This document shows positions 50,920 through 59,350 of a stretch of DNA of 64,000 bases, one piece after another. This DNA comes from Flavobacterium cauense R2A-7 (GTDB lineage Bacteria > Bacteroidota > Bacteroidia > Flavobacteriales > Flavobacteriaceae): the NCBI RefSeq assembly GCF_000498475.1, contig NZ_AVBI01000019.1, forward strand, positions 1-64,000, written 5' to 3'. Numbering within the stretch: the stretch's first letter is position 1; each line of letters starts with the position of its first letter. A program made the translations under genes and the position numbers. Under the pieces are notes generated by a model. The model saw nothing but the letters and a program-made list of their open reading frames with translations, did no database searches and was not told the DNA's origin.

Positions 50920-53145
50920 ATGCAAACTAACCGATTTTATTTATTTCTACTGTTTTTTGTGCTGATTTTTCAGTGCGTTCAGGCGCAATCTGAAAGTGTC
51001 AGTCGCAGGACTATTTTAGATTTATTATCGAAATCGGGAGAGCATTTGAATAAATTAGAGTGTAATAAGTCATTGGATTATGCAAAAAAAGCACTTAATG
51101 AAGCTTATGAAATAGAAGACAACCAGTTAATTGCCCGCTCGTACAATCTGATAGGTTTAAACTTCGAGGAATTTTCCGATTACAAAAAAGCCGCCGGTTT
51201 TTATAATAACGGAATAAAATACGCTAATAAAACTACGAATGATACTTTAAAAGGATGGCTTTATAACAATCTAGGAAATCTGTATTGTTTCAGAAAAGTC
51301 GATTTTAAAAAAGGTATTGAAAACTATAAAAAGGCATTGGTTTATTCTGAAAAGATAAAAGACAGTACCGAAATTATGTTTTCAAATCTGAATATCGCAG
51401 CGGCTTATTTTGCAAGAGAAGAATATCTTTCCGGGTATCCTTATTTAAAAAAAGCCGAACCATTGGTGAAAAAGCTGGACATTATGGAATCCAGCCTTTC
51501 CATGAATTCATTATACGGTTCTTATTACGCCTATCGTAATGAATTTGCTAAAGCTGAAGCTTCATTTAAAAACGCATTGAAAATTTGCGAAAATAATAAA
51601 GTGGAATTGCTTGAAACAAATGTATCCGAACTTTACGACGATTTTTCGAGATTTTACTTCAAGATAAAAGATTATAAAAATGCTTATCTGTATTTGGATA
51701 AATACAATGATTTAAAAGACAAGATTTACAATATTGAACGGGTAAAAGAAGTTAATGTTGCCGGTTCCAGTATTCAACTCGACGAATATAAAAGGGAAAT
51801 TGACAAGATAGAGGTTGAAAAATTAAAACAAAATGACCGACTAAAACAAACCAAGCTTGTTGTGGTAATGTTTATTGTTGTGTTTTTCGTTTTGTTATTG
51901 TTGGTTTATGCGCTTTACCGAAGCAATCAGCTACGAAAAAAGTCCAACCGAAAACTGAAAATTGCCAATGAAGAATTGCTTGTGGCCAAAGAACAGGCCG
52001 AGGAAGCTTCCTTACTGAAATCACAGTTCATTTCTACCATCAGCCACGAATTACGCACACCTTTATACGGAGTGGTTGGAATTACTGATTTGATTGCCGA
52101 TGAACACAAAGAACTGAAAAACAGCACCTATCTCAAATCGCTTAAGTTTTCGGCCAAGTATTTACTTTCTCTTGTGAATGATATTCTTCAGGTTTACAAA
52201 ATCGAAGAAAAAAAGATAGTGTTGGAAAATTCAATTTTCAACCTTTCCGACGAGTTGACTTCCATAGTCGAGAGTTTACAGTTCCTGTCCGTAAAAAACA
52301 ACAACAAGTTATGTTTGGAAGTTGATGAGGCCATTCCGGAATTCATCATTGGCGACAAAGTGCGTTTGTCTCAGATTTTCATGAATCTGGTAAGCAACTC
52401 ATTAAAATTTACGAAAGATGGTAAAGTCAAAATTGTTGCCAAATTGGAGCGAAACGAAGCTTCATTTTGCTTTGTGACTTTTATGGTTATTGATAATGGT
52501 ATCGGAATCGCAAAAGAACATCAGCAAAAAATATTTGAAAAATTTGTTCAGATTGAGCGTAAAGAAGACGATTATCAGGGAACCGGTTTAGGGTTATCGA
52601 TTGTAAAACAATTGGTAAATCTTTATGGTAGTGAAATTCATTGTGAAAGTGAAGAAAATGTAGGTACAAAAATGATTTTCACCATAGGTTTCGACACTGA
52701 TGAGACCAAACGGAATGATTTACTGAAAAACCTAGAAGTCGATTTCTCCGAAGAACGTACCTATAAAATTCTGGTTGTGGAAGACAATAAAATCAATCAG
52801 ATTGTTACCAAGAAAATTTTGGATATCCGTCATTTTGAAAGTGTTATTGTCGATGATGGCTATGAAGCGTTGAAAGTACTTGAAAATGAAGTTTTTGATG
52901 TAATTCTGATGGACATCAACATGCCAAAAATAAATGGATTTGACACTTCAAAATTGATTCGTAAAAAAGGAGTTACAACGCCAATTATTGCAGTAACGGC
53001 TTTTGATAAACAGGAAATTATCGAACAGGTTCAGGCTTCTAAAATGAATGAAGTTATTGTTAAGCCATTTGATCCCAATTATTTGTATAAAATGATAATC
53101 CATATTTCAAATAAAAAAGAGGAAGAAACCAAAGCCAAAGTGTAA
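50920..53145 (+). CDS. TPR-containing hybrid sensor histidine kinase
   Basis: 741 residues. Signal peptide ending QCVQAQ, periplasmic TPR region to about residue 280, one transmembrane helix near 310-332 (VVVMFIVVFFVLLLLVYAL), coiled linker, HisKA with H376 in STISHELRTPLYG, HATPase with N box MNLVSNSLKFTKDG and G boxes DNGIGIA and GTGLGLSIVKQL, and a C-terminal receiver with phospho-acceptor D665 in ILMDINMPKINGFD. No output domain follows, so it must pass the signal to another protein; no partner regulator is adjacent. Signal unknown. The promoter almost touches the start codon. Confidence 0.92.
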   Translation: MQTNRFYLFLLFFVLIFQCVQAQSESVSRRTILDLLSKSGEHLNKLECNKSLDYAKKALNEAYEIEDNQLIARSYNLIGLNFEEFSDYKKAAGFYNNGIKYANKTTNDTLKGWLYNNLGNLYCFRKVDFKKGIENYKKALVYSEKIKDSTEIMFSNLNIAAAYFAREEYLSGYPYLKKAEPLVKKLDIMESSLSMNSLYGSYYAYRNEFAKAEASFKNALKICENNKVELLETNVSELYDDFSRFYFKIKDYKNAYLYLDKYNDLKDKIYNIERVKEVNVAGSSIQLDEYKREIDKIEVEKLKQNDRLKQTKLVVVMFIVVFFVLLLLVYALYRSNQLRKKSNRKLKIANEELLVAKEQAEEASLLKSQFISTISHELRTPLYGVVGITDLIADEHKELKNSTYLKSLKFSAKYLLSLVNDILQVYKIEEKKIVLENSIFNLSDELTSIVESLQFLSVKNNNKLCLEVDEAIPEFIIGDKVRLSQIFMNLVSNSLKFTKDGKVKIVAKLERNEASFCFVTFMVIDNGIGIAKEHQQKIFEKFVQIERKEDDYQGTGLGLSIVKQLVNLYGSEIHCESEENVGTKMIFTIGFDTDETKRNDLLKNLEVDFSEERTYKILVVEDNKINQIVTKKILDIRHFESVIVDDGYEALKVLENEVFDVILMDINMPKINGFDTSKLIRKKGVTTPIIAVTAFDKQEIIEQVQASKMNEVIVKPFDPNYLYKMIIHISNKKEEETKAKV

Positions 53146-53178
53146 CGAAATAAGACTTTATATTTTTACAGAAAAATC

Positions 53179-53226
53179 AATCGTGAAACCAGTTAACATA
53201 TCAATTGATTTCACGATTAATTTTTT
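53179..53226. terminator. terminator between hybrid kinase and Hsp20 genes
   Basis: AATCGTGAAA / TTTCACGATT stem with a 20-nt loop, then TAATTTTTT. It lies between two convergent genes. Confidence 0.7.
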
Positions 53227-53255
53227 AAAAATGCAGTAACAGTTCAACTTTCGAA

Positions 53256-53705
53256 TTAATGAATCGGGATGTTCTTTTTGCTATTTGATAAACGATTTGA
53301 ATTTTTTGGAATTGTGATATGAAGAATTCCGTCTTTATACGTCGCTTCGATTCTTTCGGTTTCAGCGGCATCCGGAAGATGGAACGAACGGCAGAACGAT
53401 CTGTAAGAGAACTCTTTTCGGGTATAATTCTCTTTTTTGTTCATTTCCTCTGATCTTTCTTCTTTTTCCGAAGCAATGGATATGGTTTTATCTTCAATTT
53501 CAACCTTAAAATCCTCTTTTTTCATTCCGGGAGCAGCCAAATCGATTTGGTACTCACGTTCGGTTTCCGATAAATTTACCGATGGCATGGTGCTGCCGAT
53601 GTCGGTAAAATTTTTGAAACTCCACTCCATAATGTCTTTGGGGAAAAACTCGTCTAATAACGAATGTGTGGTTGATTTTGAACCACTGTTTGCTAATAAA
53701 TCCAT
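53256..53705 (-). CDS. Hsp20/alpha-crystallin small heat-shock protein
   Basis: 149 residues. The alpha-crystallin domain spans about 45-140: REYQIDLAAPGMKKEDFKVEIEDKTISIASEKEE, FSYRSFCRSFHLP, ATYKDGILHITIPK. An I-P-I end (KKNIPIH) carries the I-x-I type tail used for oligomer contacts. Cytosolic holdase chaperone. No heat-shock operator (CIRCE-like) is visible. Confidence 0.93.
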   Translation of the reverse strand: MDLLANSGSKSTTHSLLDEFFPKDIMEWSFKNFTDIGSTMPSVNLSETEREYQIDLAAPGMKKEDFKVEIEDKTISIASEKEERSEEMNKKENYTRKEFSYRSFCRSFHLPDAAETERIEATYKDGILHITIPKNSNRLSNSKKNIPIH

Positions 53706-53803
53706 AATGTTTGTATTTAAAATTATTAAATAGTTTACATTATAAAAATACTGAAAAAAAGAAAAAACAACAATATGATTAAGGTTAATGTATTGTTAAT
53801 CAG

Positions 53804-54562
53804 TTAGTTGATTTTTAAGGCCATCCCAATTCCGGTTTGCTTACCATTGTAAAAAGGAAGGATTCCGACCGATTCAACATTCTTATTTTTTTTTGAAAAT
53901 AATTTATTGGTATATGGGAATAGCCAATACGCTACTTTAGTGCTCAGAATTCCAATTCCGGCTCCGGCTGCAACATCTGTAAGCCAATGTCTGTTGTTAA
54001 ACATTCGGTACATACCGGTTCCAGATGCAACAAGGTATCCGGAGATGCCATACCAAACCGAAACATCTTTGTATTCCTGCCACATGAATTCTGCGCCTGC
54101 AAAAGCGGTTGCGGTGTGACCTGAGGGGAATGAATTAAAAGAAGAAGCATCGGGTCTTTCTACTTTTGTAATATGTTTTAATCCGGTCACCGTTGCCGCA
54201 ACCATTAAATAAGATGTTCCTAAAATAATGGATCTGTCTTTTAAATCGTTTTTACCATCCACACCAACATTATTCAGAATATAAACCGTTGCAGCGGGAG
54301 CATATTGCGAAAAATCATCAATGGATACTTTTTCGTCAATATGTTCATATACTTCGGTGCGAATTTGCGTATTTATTCCAAGCAGCTCATGATTGTCCAA
54401 TGCAATAATTCCATAACCGATTAATCCTGCCGGAATGATTAACTGTTTGTAATTGAATTTTAAATTTTTATCTGTAATTGTATCTTTTTGCTTTGTTTCT
54501 TGTGCATTTACAAGACAAACCAAGGTCAGAAAGAAGAATGAAAATAATTTCTTTAAAATCAT
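53804..54562 (-). CDS. PAP2-family phosphatase
   Basis: 252 residues. Signal or anchor MILKKLFSFFFLTLVCLVNAQ. PAP2 motifs: KHITKVERPDASSFNSF (K-x6-RP), FPSGHTATAF (PSGH) and RMFNNRHWLTDVAAG (R-x5-H-x3-D), with hydrophobic helices between. Likely removes phosphate from a lipid such as undecaprenyl diphosphate, phosphatidic acid or lipid A. Begins 19 bp after the DEAD-box gene on the same strand, so co-transcription is likely. Confidence 0.9.
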   Translation of the reverse strand: MILKKLFSFFFLTLVCLVNAQETKQKDTITDKNLKFNYKQLIIPAGLIGYGIIALDNHELLGINTQIRTEVYEHIDEKVSIDDFSQYAPAATVYILNNVGVDGKNDLKDRSIILGTSYLMVAATVTGLKHITKVERPDASSFNSFPSGHTATAFAGAEFMWQEYKDVSVWYGISGYLVASGTGMYRMFNNRHWLTDVAAGAGIGILSTKVAYWLFPYTNKLFSKKNKNVESVGILPFYNGKQTGIGMALKIN

Positions 54563-54581
54563 AAATTACCTGTAATACATG

Positions 54582-55844
54582 TTAATACCAACGTTTTTTA
54601 TTTTTTTTGGAAGCTTCCGATTTTCGTGAATTCGATTCTGGTTTTTTCTTTGGACCCTGAGGTTTCTTTTTATTTCTCAAATCCGGTTTTGCATCAGGAT
54701 TCACTTCGCTCCACTGAAAAGGATGATCTGTAACCACTTTTACTTTCTGACGCGTTAGTTTTTCAATATCCTGCCAATACGTTTTTTCGTCTCTGGAACA
54801 AAATGAAATCGCCATACCCGAGTTTCCGGCACGTCCGGTACGACCAATGCGGTGTACGTAGGTTTCCGGAATATTCGGTAAATCAAAATTGATTACATAA
54901 GGTAACATTTCAATGTCAATACCACGAGCTGCAATATCGGTAGCCACCAAAACAGTGGTTTCGTTGCGTTTGAAACTTTCCAGCACACGTTGACGTGCAT
55001 TTTGCGATTTGTCTCCGTGAATGGCTTCCGCATTGATGTTTTGTTTTTTCAGGGCTTTTACCACATTGTCGGCGCCGTGTTTTGTACGCACGAAAACCAA
55101 AACGCTTTCCAGTTTTTCACCTTCAATAATCTGATATAAAAGATTTCTCTTATTTTCCTTATCAACAAAATAAACCTTCTGATTCACTTTTTCGGCAGTA
55201 CTTGAAATCGGAGCTACGGAAACATATTCGGGTTTTGTCAGGAAACTGTCAGCAAGCTCACGGATGGCTATCGGCATGGTTGCAGAAAACAACAGTGTTT
55301 GTCGGTTATCCGGCGTTAATTTGATGATTTTCTTCACATCATTAATGAATCCCATGTCTAGCATCAAATCGGCTTCATCCAAAACCAAATGGTGTAAATG
55401 GTTCAAGTCGATGAAACCTTGTTTGTTTAAGTCCAACAAACGTCCGGGAGTAGCCACTAATATGTCGACCCCTTTTTTTAGTTGGTCTACTTGCGAGATC
55501 TGATTCACACCGCCAAAAATCACTAATGTTCTGATATTGGTATATTTTCCGTAGGTATCAAAACTTTCGGCCACCTGAATGGCTAATTCACGAGTTGGAG
55601 TAACTACAAGCGTTCGGATGTGCTTTGTCTTGCTGGAAGAACCAACAATACGGTGTAAAAGATTTAGGATAGGAATAGCGAAAGCCGCTGTTTTTCCGGT
55701 TCCGGTTTGCGCGCAGCCTACCAAATCGTTTCCGTCTAATATAATCGGAATGGATTTTTCCTGAATAGGGGTTGGATTTGTGTAACCTTCATCGGCTATC
55801 GCGTGCTGTATATTTTTGAGTAAATTTAGTTCGTCAAATTGCAT
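54582..55844 (-). CDS. DEAD-box RNA helicase, RhlE-like
   Basis: 420 residues. Q motif GYTNPTPIQEKSIP, motif I AQTGTGKTAAF, Ia PTRELAIQV, Ib TPGRLLDL, II VLDEADLMLD, III SATMP, V ATDIAARGID, VI HRIGRTGRAG, then a basic low-complexity tail (KKPQGPKKKPESNSRKSEASKKNKKRWY) as in RhlE-type cold and ribosome-assembly helicases. An intrinsic-terminator-like hairpin with eight U ends directly at its start codon (55845-55877). Confidence 0.94.
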   Translation of the reverse strand: MQFDELNLLKNIQHAIADEGYTNPTPIQEKSIPIILDGNDLVGCAQTGTGKTAAFAIPILNLLHRIVGSSSKTKHIRTLVVTPTRELAIQVAESFDTYGKYTNIRTLVIFGGVNQISQVDQLKKGVDILVATPGRLLDLNKQGFIDLNHLHHLVLDEADLMLDMGFINDVKKIIKLTPDNRQTLLFSATMPIAIRELADSFLTKPEYVSVAPISSTAEKVNQKVYFVDKENKRNLLYQIIEGEKLESVLVFVRTKHGADNVVKALKKQNINAEAIHGDKSQNARQRVLESFKRNETTVLVATDIAARGIDIEMLPYVINFDLPNIPETYVHRIGRTGRAGNSGMAISFCSRDEKTYWQDIEKLTRQKVKVVTDHPFQWSEVNPDAKPDLRNKKKPQGPKKKPESNSRKSEASKKNKKRWY

Positions 55845-55877
55845 AAAAAAAACGATAGTGTTTATTGACTATCGTTT
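55845..55877 (-). terminator. hairpin plus U run abutting the DEAD-box start codon
   Basis: Minus strand: AAACGATAGT / ACTATCGTTT with loop CAATAAAC, then a U run of eight that ends at the AUG. It is 29 bp after the stop of hutG, so it is the obvious hutG terminator. A TACTTTTG -7-like box (55886-55879) just before it could start a transcript whose 5' end is this hairpin. Confidence 0.75.
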
Positions 55878-55905
55878 ACAAAAGTACTCTAAAATTTCGA
55901 CATTG

Positions 55906-56940
55906 TTATTTAATCGATTTTGCTTTCATAAAATCGGTAATTAAATAGGCGATTAATTTTCCGACGAGATGATTGTTTTTCTCAAAATCCAAATCGGGTG
56001 CGCCTTCACAAATATGCAGATATGAAACATTTGGATGTTGCCCGAAATAATCTAGAAACTGACGTAATTGTTCTACCGAAAAACCGCTTAAAGTCATAGC
56101 GCTGCTGGGAATATTCGGAATAGCATCCAGATCAATTTCGATTCCGAACGGGTCGGTACCAATGTGTTTTTGGGCCAATTCCATTTCCGATTCAAAGTTT
56201 TTTTCCTTGCGTACGGCAATTTGTTCGTAAGTATTGTATTTTACTTTATCTTCTGCTTTTTTTATATTTTCCAGTATGCTTTTTGAGGTATAACTTTCGT
56301 GTAAACCGAAAACGAAGTATTTTTTCAGGAAACCTTCTTCATACGCATAGGAAAATCCGTTTCCGCTGTGACGTCCTTCCAAGGCTCGGAAATCGGTATG
56401 AGCATCAAAATTTATGGCATTTACCGGTTTTCCTTTGGCTAAAGCTAAACCTTTAATGTTTCCGTAGGCATTATTATGTCCGCCACCAATAATGATTGGA
56501 ATTTTTCCGGCTTTTACAATTTTACCTATAATATGGGAAACTTCCTTGTCAATTTTATCAACGAGTTTGAAGAACTTCTTTCGATCCTCTTTATTGTTAA
56601 TACTCAACTCTTCAATTTCTTCCATTTCTGATTTTACGTCCAAATGGCCTAGAATCATCAGACGGCTTCCTTTACAAAAGCGATTGTTCTGAATGTTAAC
56701 AATACTTTTCAAAGTACTTTCCCAGGCAGATGCAGCTCCGGGACGACCTAAATTTGCGCGTACACCAATATCTTCGGGTATTCCGAAAAGCACAAATTCG
56801 GCATCACTGCTTTCCAGAAATTCGAGCGTATCCATTTCTTTAGGCACGGTTTGAATACGTTCCCCAAATTTAATTTCGGTACTTCTGTGGTTGGTTATTT
56901 TTGTTAAGTCGCTTAGTGTAAAACGAATAAGTTTGTCCAT
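55906..56940 (-). CDS. hutG: formimidoylglutamase-like arginase-family hydrolase
   Basis: 344 residues from the ATG at 56940. A TATTTTTG box at 56969-56962 overlaps the only earlier in-frame ATG. Binuclear manganese motifs of the ureohydrolase fold: IIGGGHNNAYG, NFDAHTDFRALEGRHSG and EIDLDAIPNIPSSA. Probably converts N-formimidoyl-glutamate to glutamate and formamide, the last step of histidine breakdown, which fits hutI 1.1 kb away. Agmatinase or guanidinobutyrase activity cannot be excluded by sequence alone. Confidence 0.85.
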   Translation of the reverse strand: MDKLIRFTLSDLTKITNHRSTEIKFGERIQTVPKEMDTLEFLESSDAEFVLFGIPEDIGVRANLGRPGAASAWESTLKSIVNIQNNRFCKGSRLMILGHLDVKSEMEEIEELSINNKEDRKKFFKLVDKIDKEVSHIIGKIVKAGKIPIIIGGGHNNAYGNIKGLALAKGKPVNAINFDAHTDFRALEGRHSGNGFSYAYEEGFLKKYFVFGLHESYTSKSILENIKKAEDKVKYNTYEQIAVRKEKNFESEMELAQKHIGTDPFGIEIDLDAIPNIPSSAMTLSGFSVEQLRQFLDYFGQHPNVSYLHICEGAPDLDFEKNNHLVGKLIAYLITDFMKAKSIK

Positions 56941-56998
56941 AAAAACAGTAAATGTTGTAGCCAAAAATACTATTTTCTGTAAAACTTTCGTTTAATAA

Positions 56999-57028
56999 TT
57001 GGGTTTAAATAAAAAAAAATTAAATTTG
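56999..57028 (+). promoter_or_regulatory. promoter of the coiled-coil protein gene
   Basis: TTG at 56999-57001, 19 nt, TAAATTTG at 57021-57028. It is divergent from the hutG promoter. Confidence 0.75.
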
Positions 57029-57044
57029 AAAAAAACTATATACC

Positions 57045-57920
57045 ATGGAAAATCAAAAAAGTAATTCTAGTCTAAAAGCAATTATTATTGTCTTAGCATT
57101 GTTGTTATTGGGAAGTTTGGGTTATATGTACAAAATGAGTACTGATAATCAGACGTCTGAAAACAAATTAATGACAGATAAGGAAAAATTAAGTGAAGAA
57201 TTACAAGCGTCAATTGCAAAATATGACGAAGCAATTGCCGAAAATACGTCGCTTTCCGATGAATTGTCTGCCGAAAGAGAAAAATTAGTACAATTAAAAG
57301 CCGAATTAGAAAAATCACAGGGTGATGTGGCTTCAATGGCAAAATTCAAAAATGACTATTTGCGTTTAAAACGTGAAATGGACAATCTGATGAAAGAAAA
57401 CAATGCATTGAAAAAACAAAACGCTACTTTAACAACTCAGCGTGACAGTACGCAAGTTGTATTAGAAGATACGCGTAAAGTTCGTGATACATTGGTTGCT
57501 AAAAATGATGATCTTGTAAAAACAGTTGAAAAAGGTTCGAAATTATCGGTTTTGAATTTGCAAACTATGGCGGTTAAACAAAGAAGATCAGGAAAACAAA
57601 TCGATACCGACAAAGCAAGCAGAGCTGATGTTTTAAAAATCAGTTTTATGATTGCTGAAAATCAGATTGCAAAATCCGGAGACAAAACCTACCATGTTCA
57701 GGTAATCGACAGTAAAAACAACGTTTTAGGCGACAAGAAAACAGAATCTTTCGGCGACAAAACGTTAACCTACAGTTTTGAGAAAACGGTTAAATATGAA
57801 AACAAAACGGTTCAGGTTGCACAGGATTTACCGGTTAAGGACATCGAAGGCGGTACTTACTTTGTAAATATTTTCGATAAAGGCGAATTGGTTTCCAAAA
57901 CAAGTTTTACCTTGCGATAA
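57045..57920 (+). CDS. membrane-anchored coiled-coil protein of unknown function
   Basis: 291 residues. One transmembrane helix near residues 10-29 (LKAIIIVLALLLLGSLGYMY), then a long coiled coil to about residue 170 (KLSEELQASIAKYDEAIAENTSLSDEL, LKREMDNLMKENNALKKQNATL), then a compact C-terminal beta domain (KISFMIAENQIAKSGDKTYHVQVIDSKNNVLGD, DIEGGTYFVNIFDKGELV). The protein faces the periplasm if the helix is uncleaved. Similar proteins occur in flavobacteria; I know no function. It sits between, and is divergent from, the histidine-degradation genes. Confidence 0.75.
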   Translation: MENQKSNSSLKAIIIVLALLLLGSLGYMYKMSTDNQTSENKLMTDKEKLSEELQASIAKYDEAIAENTSLSDELSAEREKLVQLKAELEKSQGDVASMAKFKNDYLRLKREMDNLMKENNALKKQNATLTTQRDSTQVVLEDTRKVRDTLVAKNDDLVKTVEKGSKLSVLNLQTMAVKQRRSGKQIDTDKASRADVLKISFMIAENQIAKSGDKTYHVQVIDSKNNVLGDKKTESFGDKTLTYSFEKTVKYENKTVQVAQDLPVKDIEGGTYFVNIFDKGELVSKTSFTLR

Positions 57921-57941
57921 TTTACTTATCTTAATAAAATT

Positions 57942-57973
57942 AAAGGCTGCTATTTCTAGCAGCCTTTTTTGTT
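57942..57973 (+). terminator. intrinsic terminator after the coiled-coil gene
   Basis: AAAGGCTGCTA / TAGCAGCCTTT stem, four-base loop TTTC, T run. Confidence 0.9.
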
Positions 57974-57981
57974 GTTTTACT

Positions 57982-58022
57982 GCAGATTCGCAGATTTTTT
58001 ATTTTTTAATCTGCAAATCTGC
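57982..58022. repeat. inverted repeat built from a doubled GCAGATT
   Basis: GCAGATTCGCAGATT (57982-57996) faces AATCTGCAAATCTGC (58008-58022). Each arm is itself a direct repeat of GCAGATT, and one position mismatches. No U run follows on the minus strand. It lies between the convergent ends of the coiled-coil gene and hutI. Confidence 0.75.
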
Positions 58023-58044
58023 GGTTGATTCAATCAAATTAAAT

Positions 58045-59280
58045 TTAAATCAATTTTCCTTCAATAATCACCTGATCAATCAGATTACTGCCAAAGGCAT
58101 ACGGAAGCTGATAATAGGAGGTAAGCGGTTTCGTAATAATCATACTCGCTGATTTTCCTTTGGTAATACTGCCATGGGTTTCAGAAATTCCTATTGCATA
58201 CGCGCCGTTGATGGTTGCAGCGTTGATGGCTTCTTCGGGTGTCATTTTCATTTTGATGCAGGCGGTTGCTACTACAAAATTCATGTTTCCTGAAGGTGTG
58301 GTTCCCGGATTGAAATCGGTTGCCAGGGCCAATGGTAATCCCGCAGCAATCATTTTACGTGCCGGAGTGTATGGAATACTGATGAAATAAGAACAACTTG
58401 GCAGGGCAACCGGCATGGTTTTACTTCCTTTTAAAATCTCAATATCTTCGTCGGTTACAATTTCCAAATGATCTACTGAAAGTGCCTCATGTTTCACGCA
58501 GGCTGCAATACCGTTAATAGCCGTAAACTGATTCACGTGAATTTTTGCGGTCAGGCCGAATTGTTTTCCCGCTTCCATAATACGTTCGGTTTCTTCGACA
58601 GAGAAATAACCGGTTTCTAAAAAAGCATCGATATAATCGGCTAATTTTTCTTCGGCGATTTTAGGTAACATTTCATTGATAATCAAATCGATGTAAGCTG
58701 AATGATTTTCTTTGTATTCCACCGGAAAAGCATGTGCGCCTAAAAAAGTAGCTTTGATTTTTATCGGATAATTTTCGGCTAATTTTTTAATTACACGAAG
58801 CATTTTTAATTCGCCTTCCACCGTTAAACCATAACCCGATTTGATTTCCACAGCACCGGTTCCTTGTTGCATGACTTCTTCCAAACGTACTTTCGACTGG
58901 TTGTAAATTTCTTCTTCGGAAGTGGCATTGAGTTTTTTTGCCGAATTTAAGATGCCTCCGCCACGATTGGCAATTTCTTCATAACTCAGGCCGTTTATGC
59001 GGTCCACAAATTCCTGTTCGCGGTTACCGGCATATACAATGTGCGTATGACTGTCAACCCACGTTGGAAGTACCGTTTTTCCGGCGGCATCAATAACTTG
59101 GTCGAAAGCAGTATCCGGACAGTCGATCATCGTTCCAAAATCGGCAATCATGTTGTTTTCAATGATCAAAAAAGCGTTGTCAATTTTAGGTAAAATGGCC
59201 ATTTCTGCTCCGGAAACTTTGGCAATCGTATTTTCGCGAACCTGTAAAAGTTCCTTTATATTTTTGATTAGGATTTTCAT
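58045..59280 (-). CDS. hutI: imidazolonepropionase
   Basis: 411 residues, amidohydrolase superfamily. Metal motif VDSHTHIVYAGNREQEF, KSGYGLTVEGELKMLRVI, HVNQFTAINGI, SVDHLEIVTDEDI, ALATDFNPGTTPSGN. It opens 4-imidazolone-5-propionate to N-formimidoyl-glutamate, the third step of histidine breakdown and the substrate for the product of the nearby hutG. hutH and hutU are not in the window. Confidence 0.94.
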   Translation of the reverse strand: MKILIKNIKELLQVRENTIAKVSGAEMAILPKIDNAFLIIENNMIADFGTMIDCPDTAFDQVIDAAGKTVLPTWVDSHTHIVYAGNREQEFVDRINGLSYEEIANRGGGILNSAKKLNATSEEEIYNQSKVRLEEVMQQGTGAVEIKSGYGLTVEGELKMLRVIKKLAENYPIKIKATFLGAHAFPVEYKENHSAYIDLIINEMLPKIAEEKLADYIDAFLETGYFSVEETERIMEAGKQFGLTAKIHVNQFTAINGIAACVKHEALSVDHLEIVTDEDIEILKGSKTMPVALPSCSYFISIPYTPARKMIAAGLPLALATDFNPGTTPSGNMNFVVATACIKMKMTPEEAINAATINGAYAIGISETHGSITKGKSASMIITKPLTSYYQLPYAFGSNLIDQVIIEGKLI

Positions 59281-59350
59281 TACATGAATTTTTTGGTAAA
59301 TGTAAAATGGAATTTTAAAAACTCCTATCTTTATGACAAATTATTCGGTT

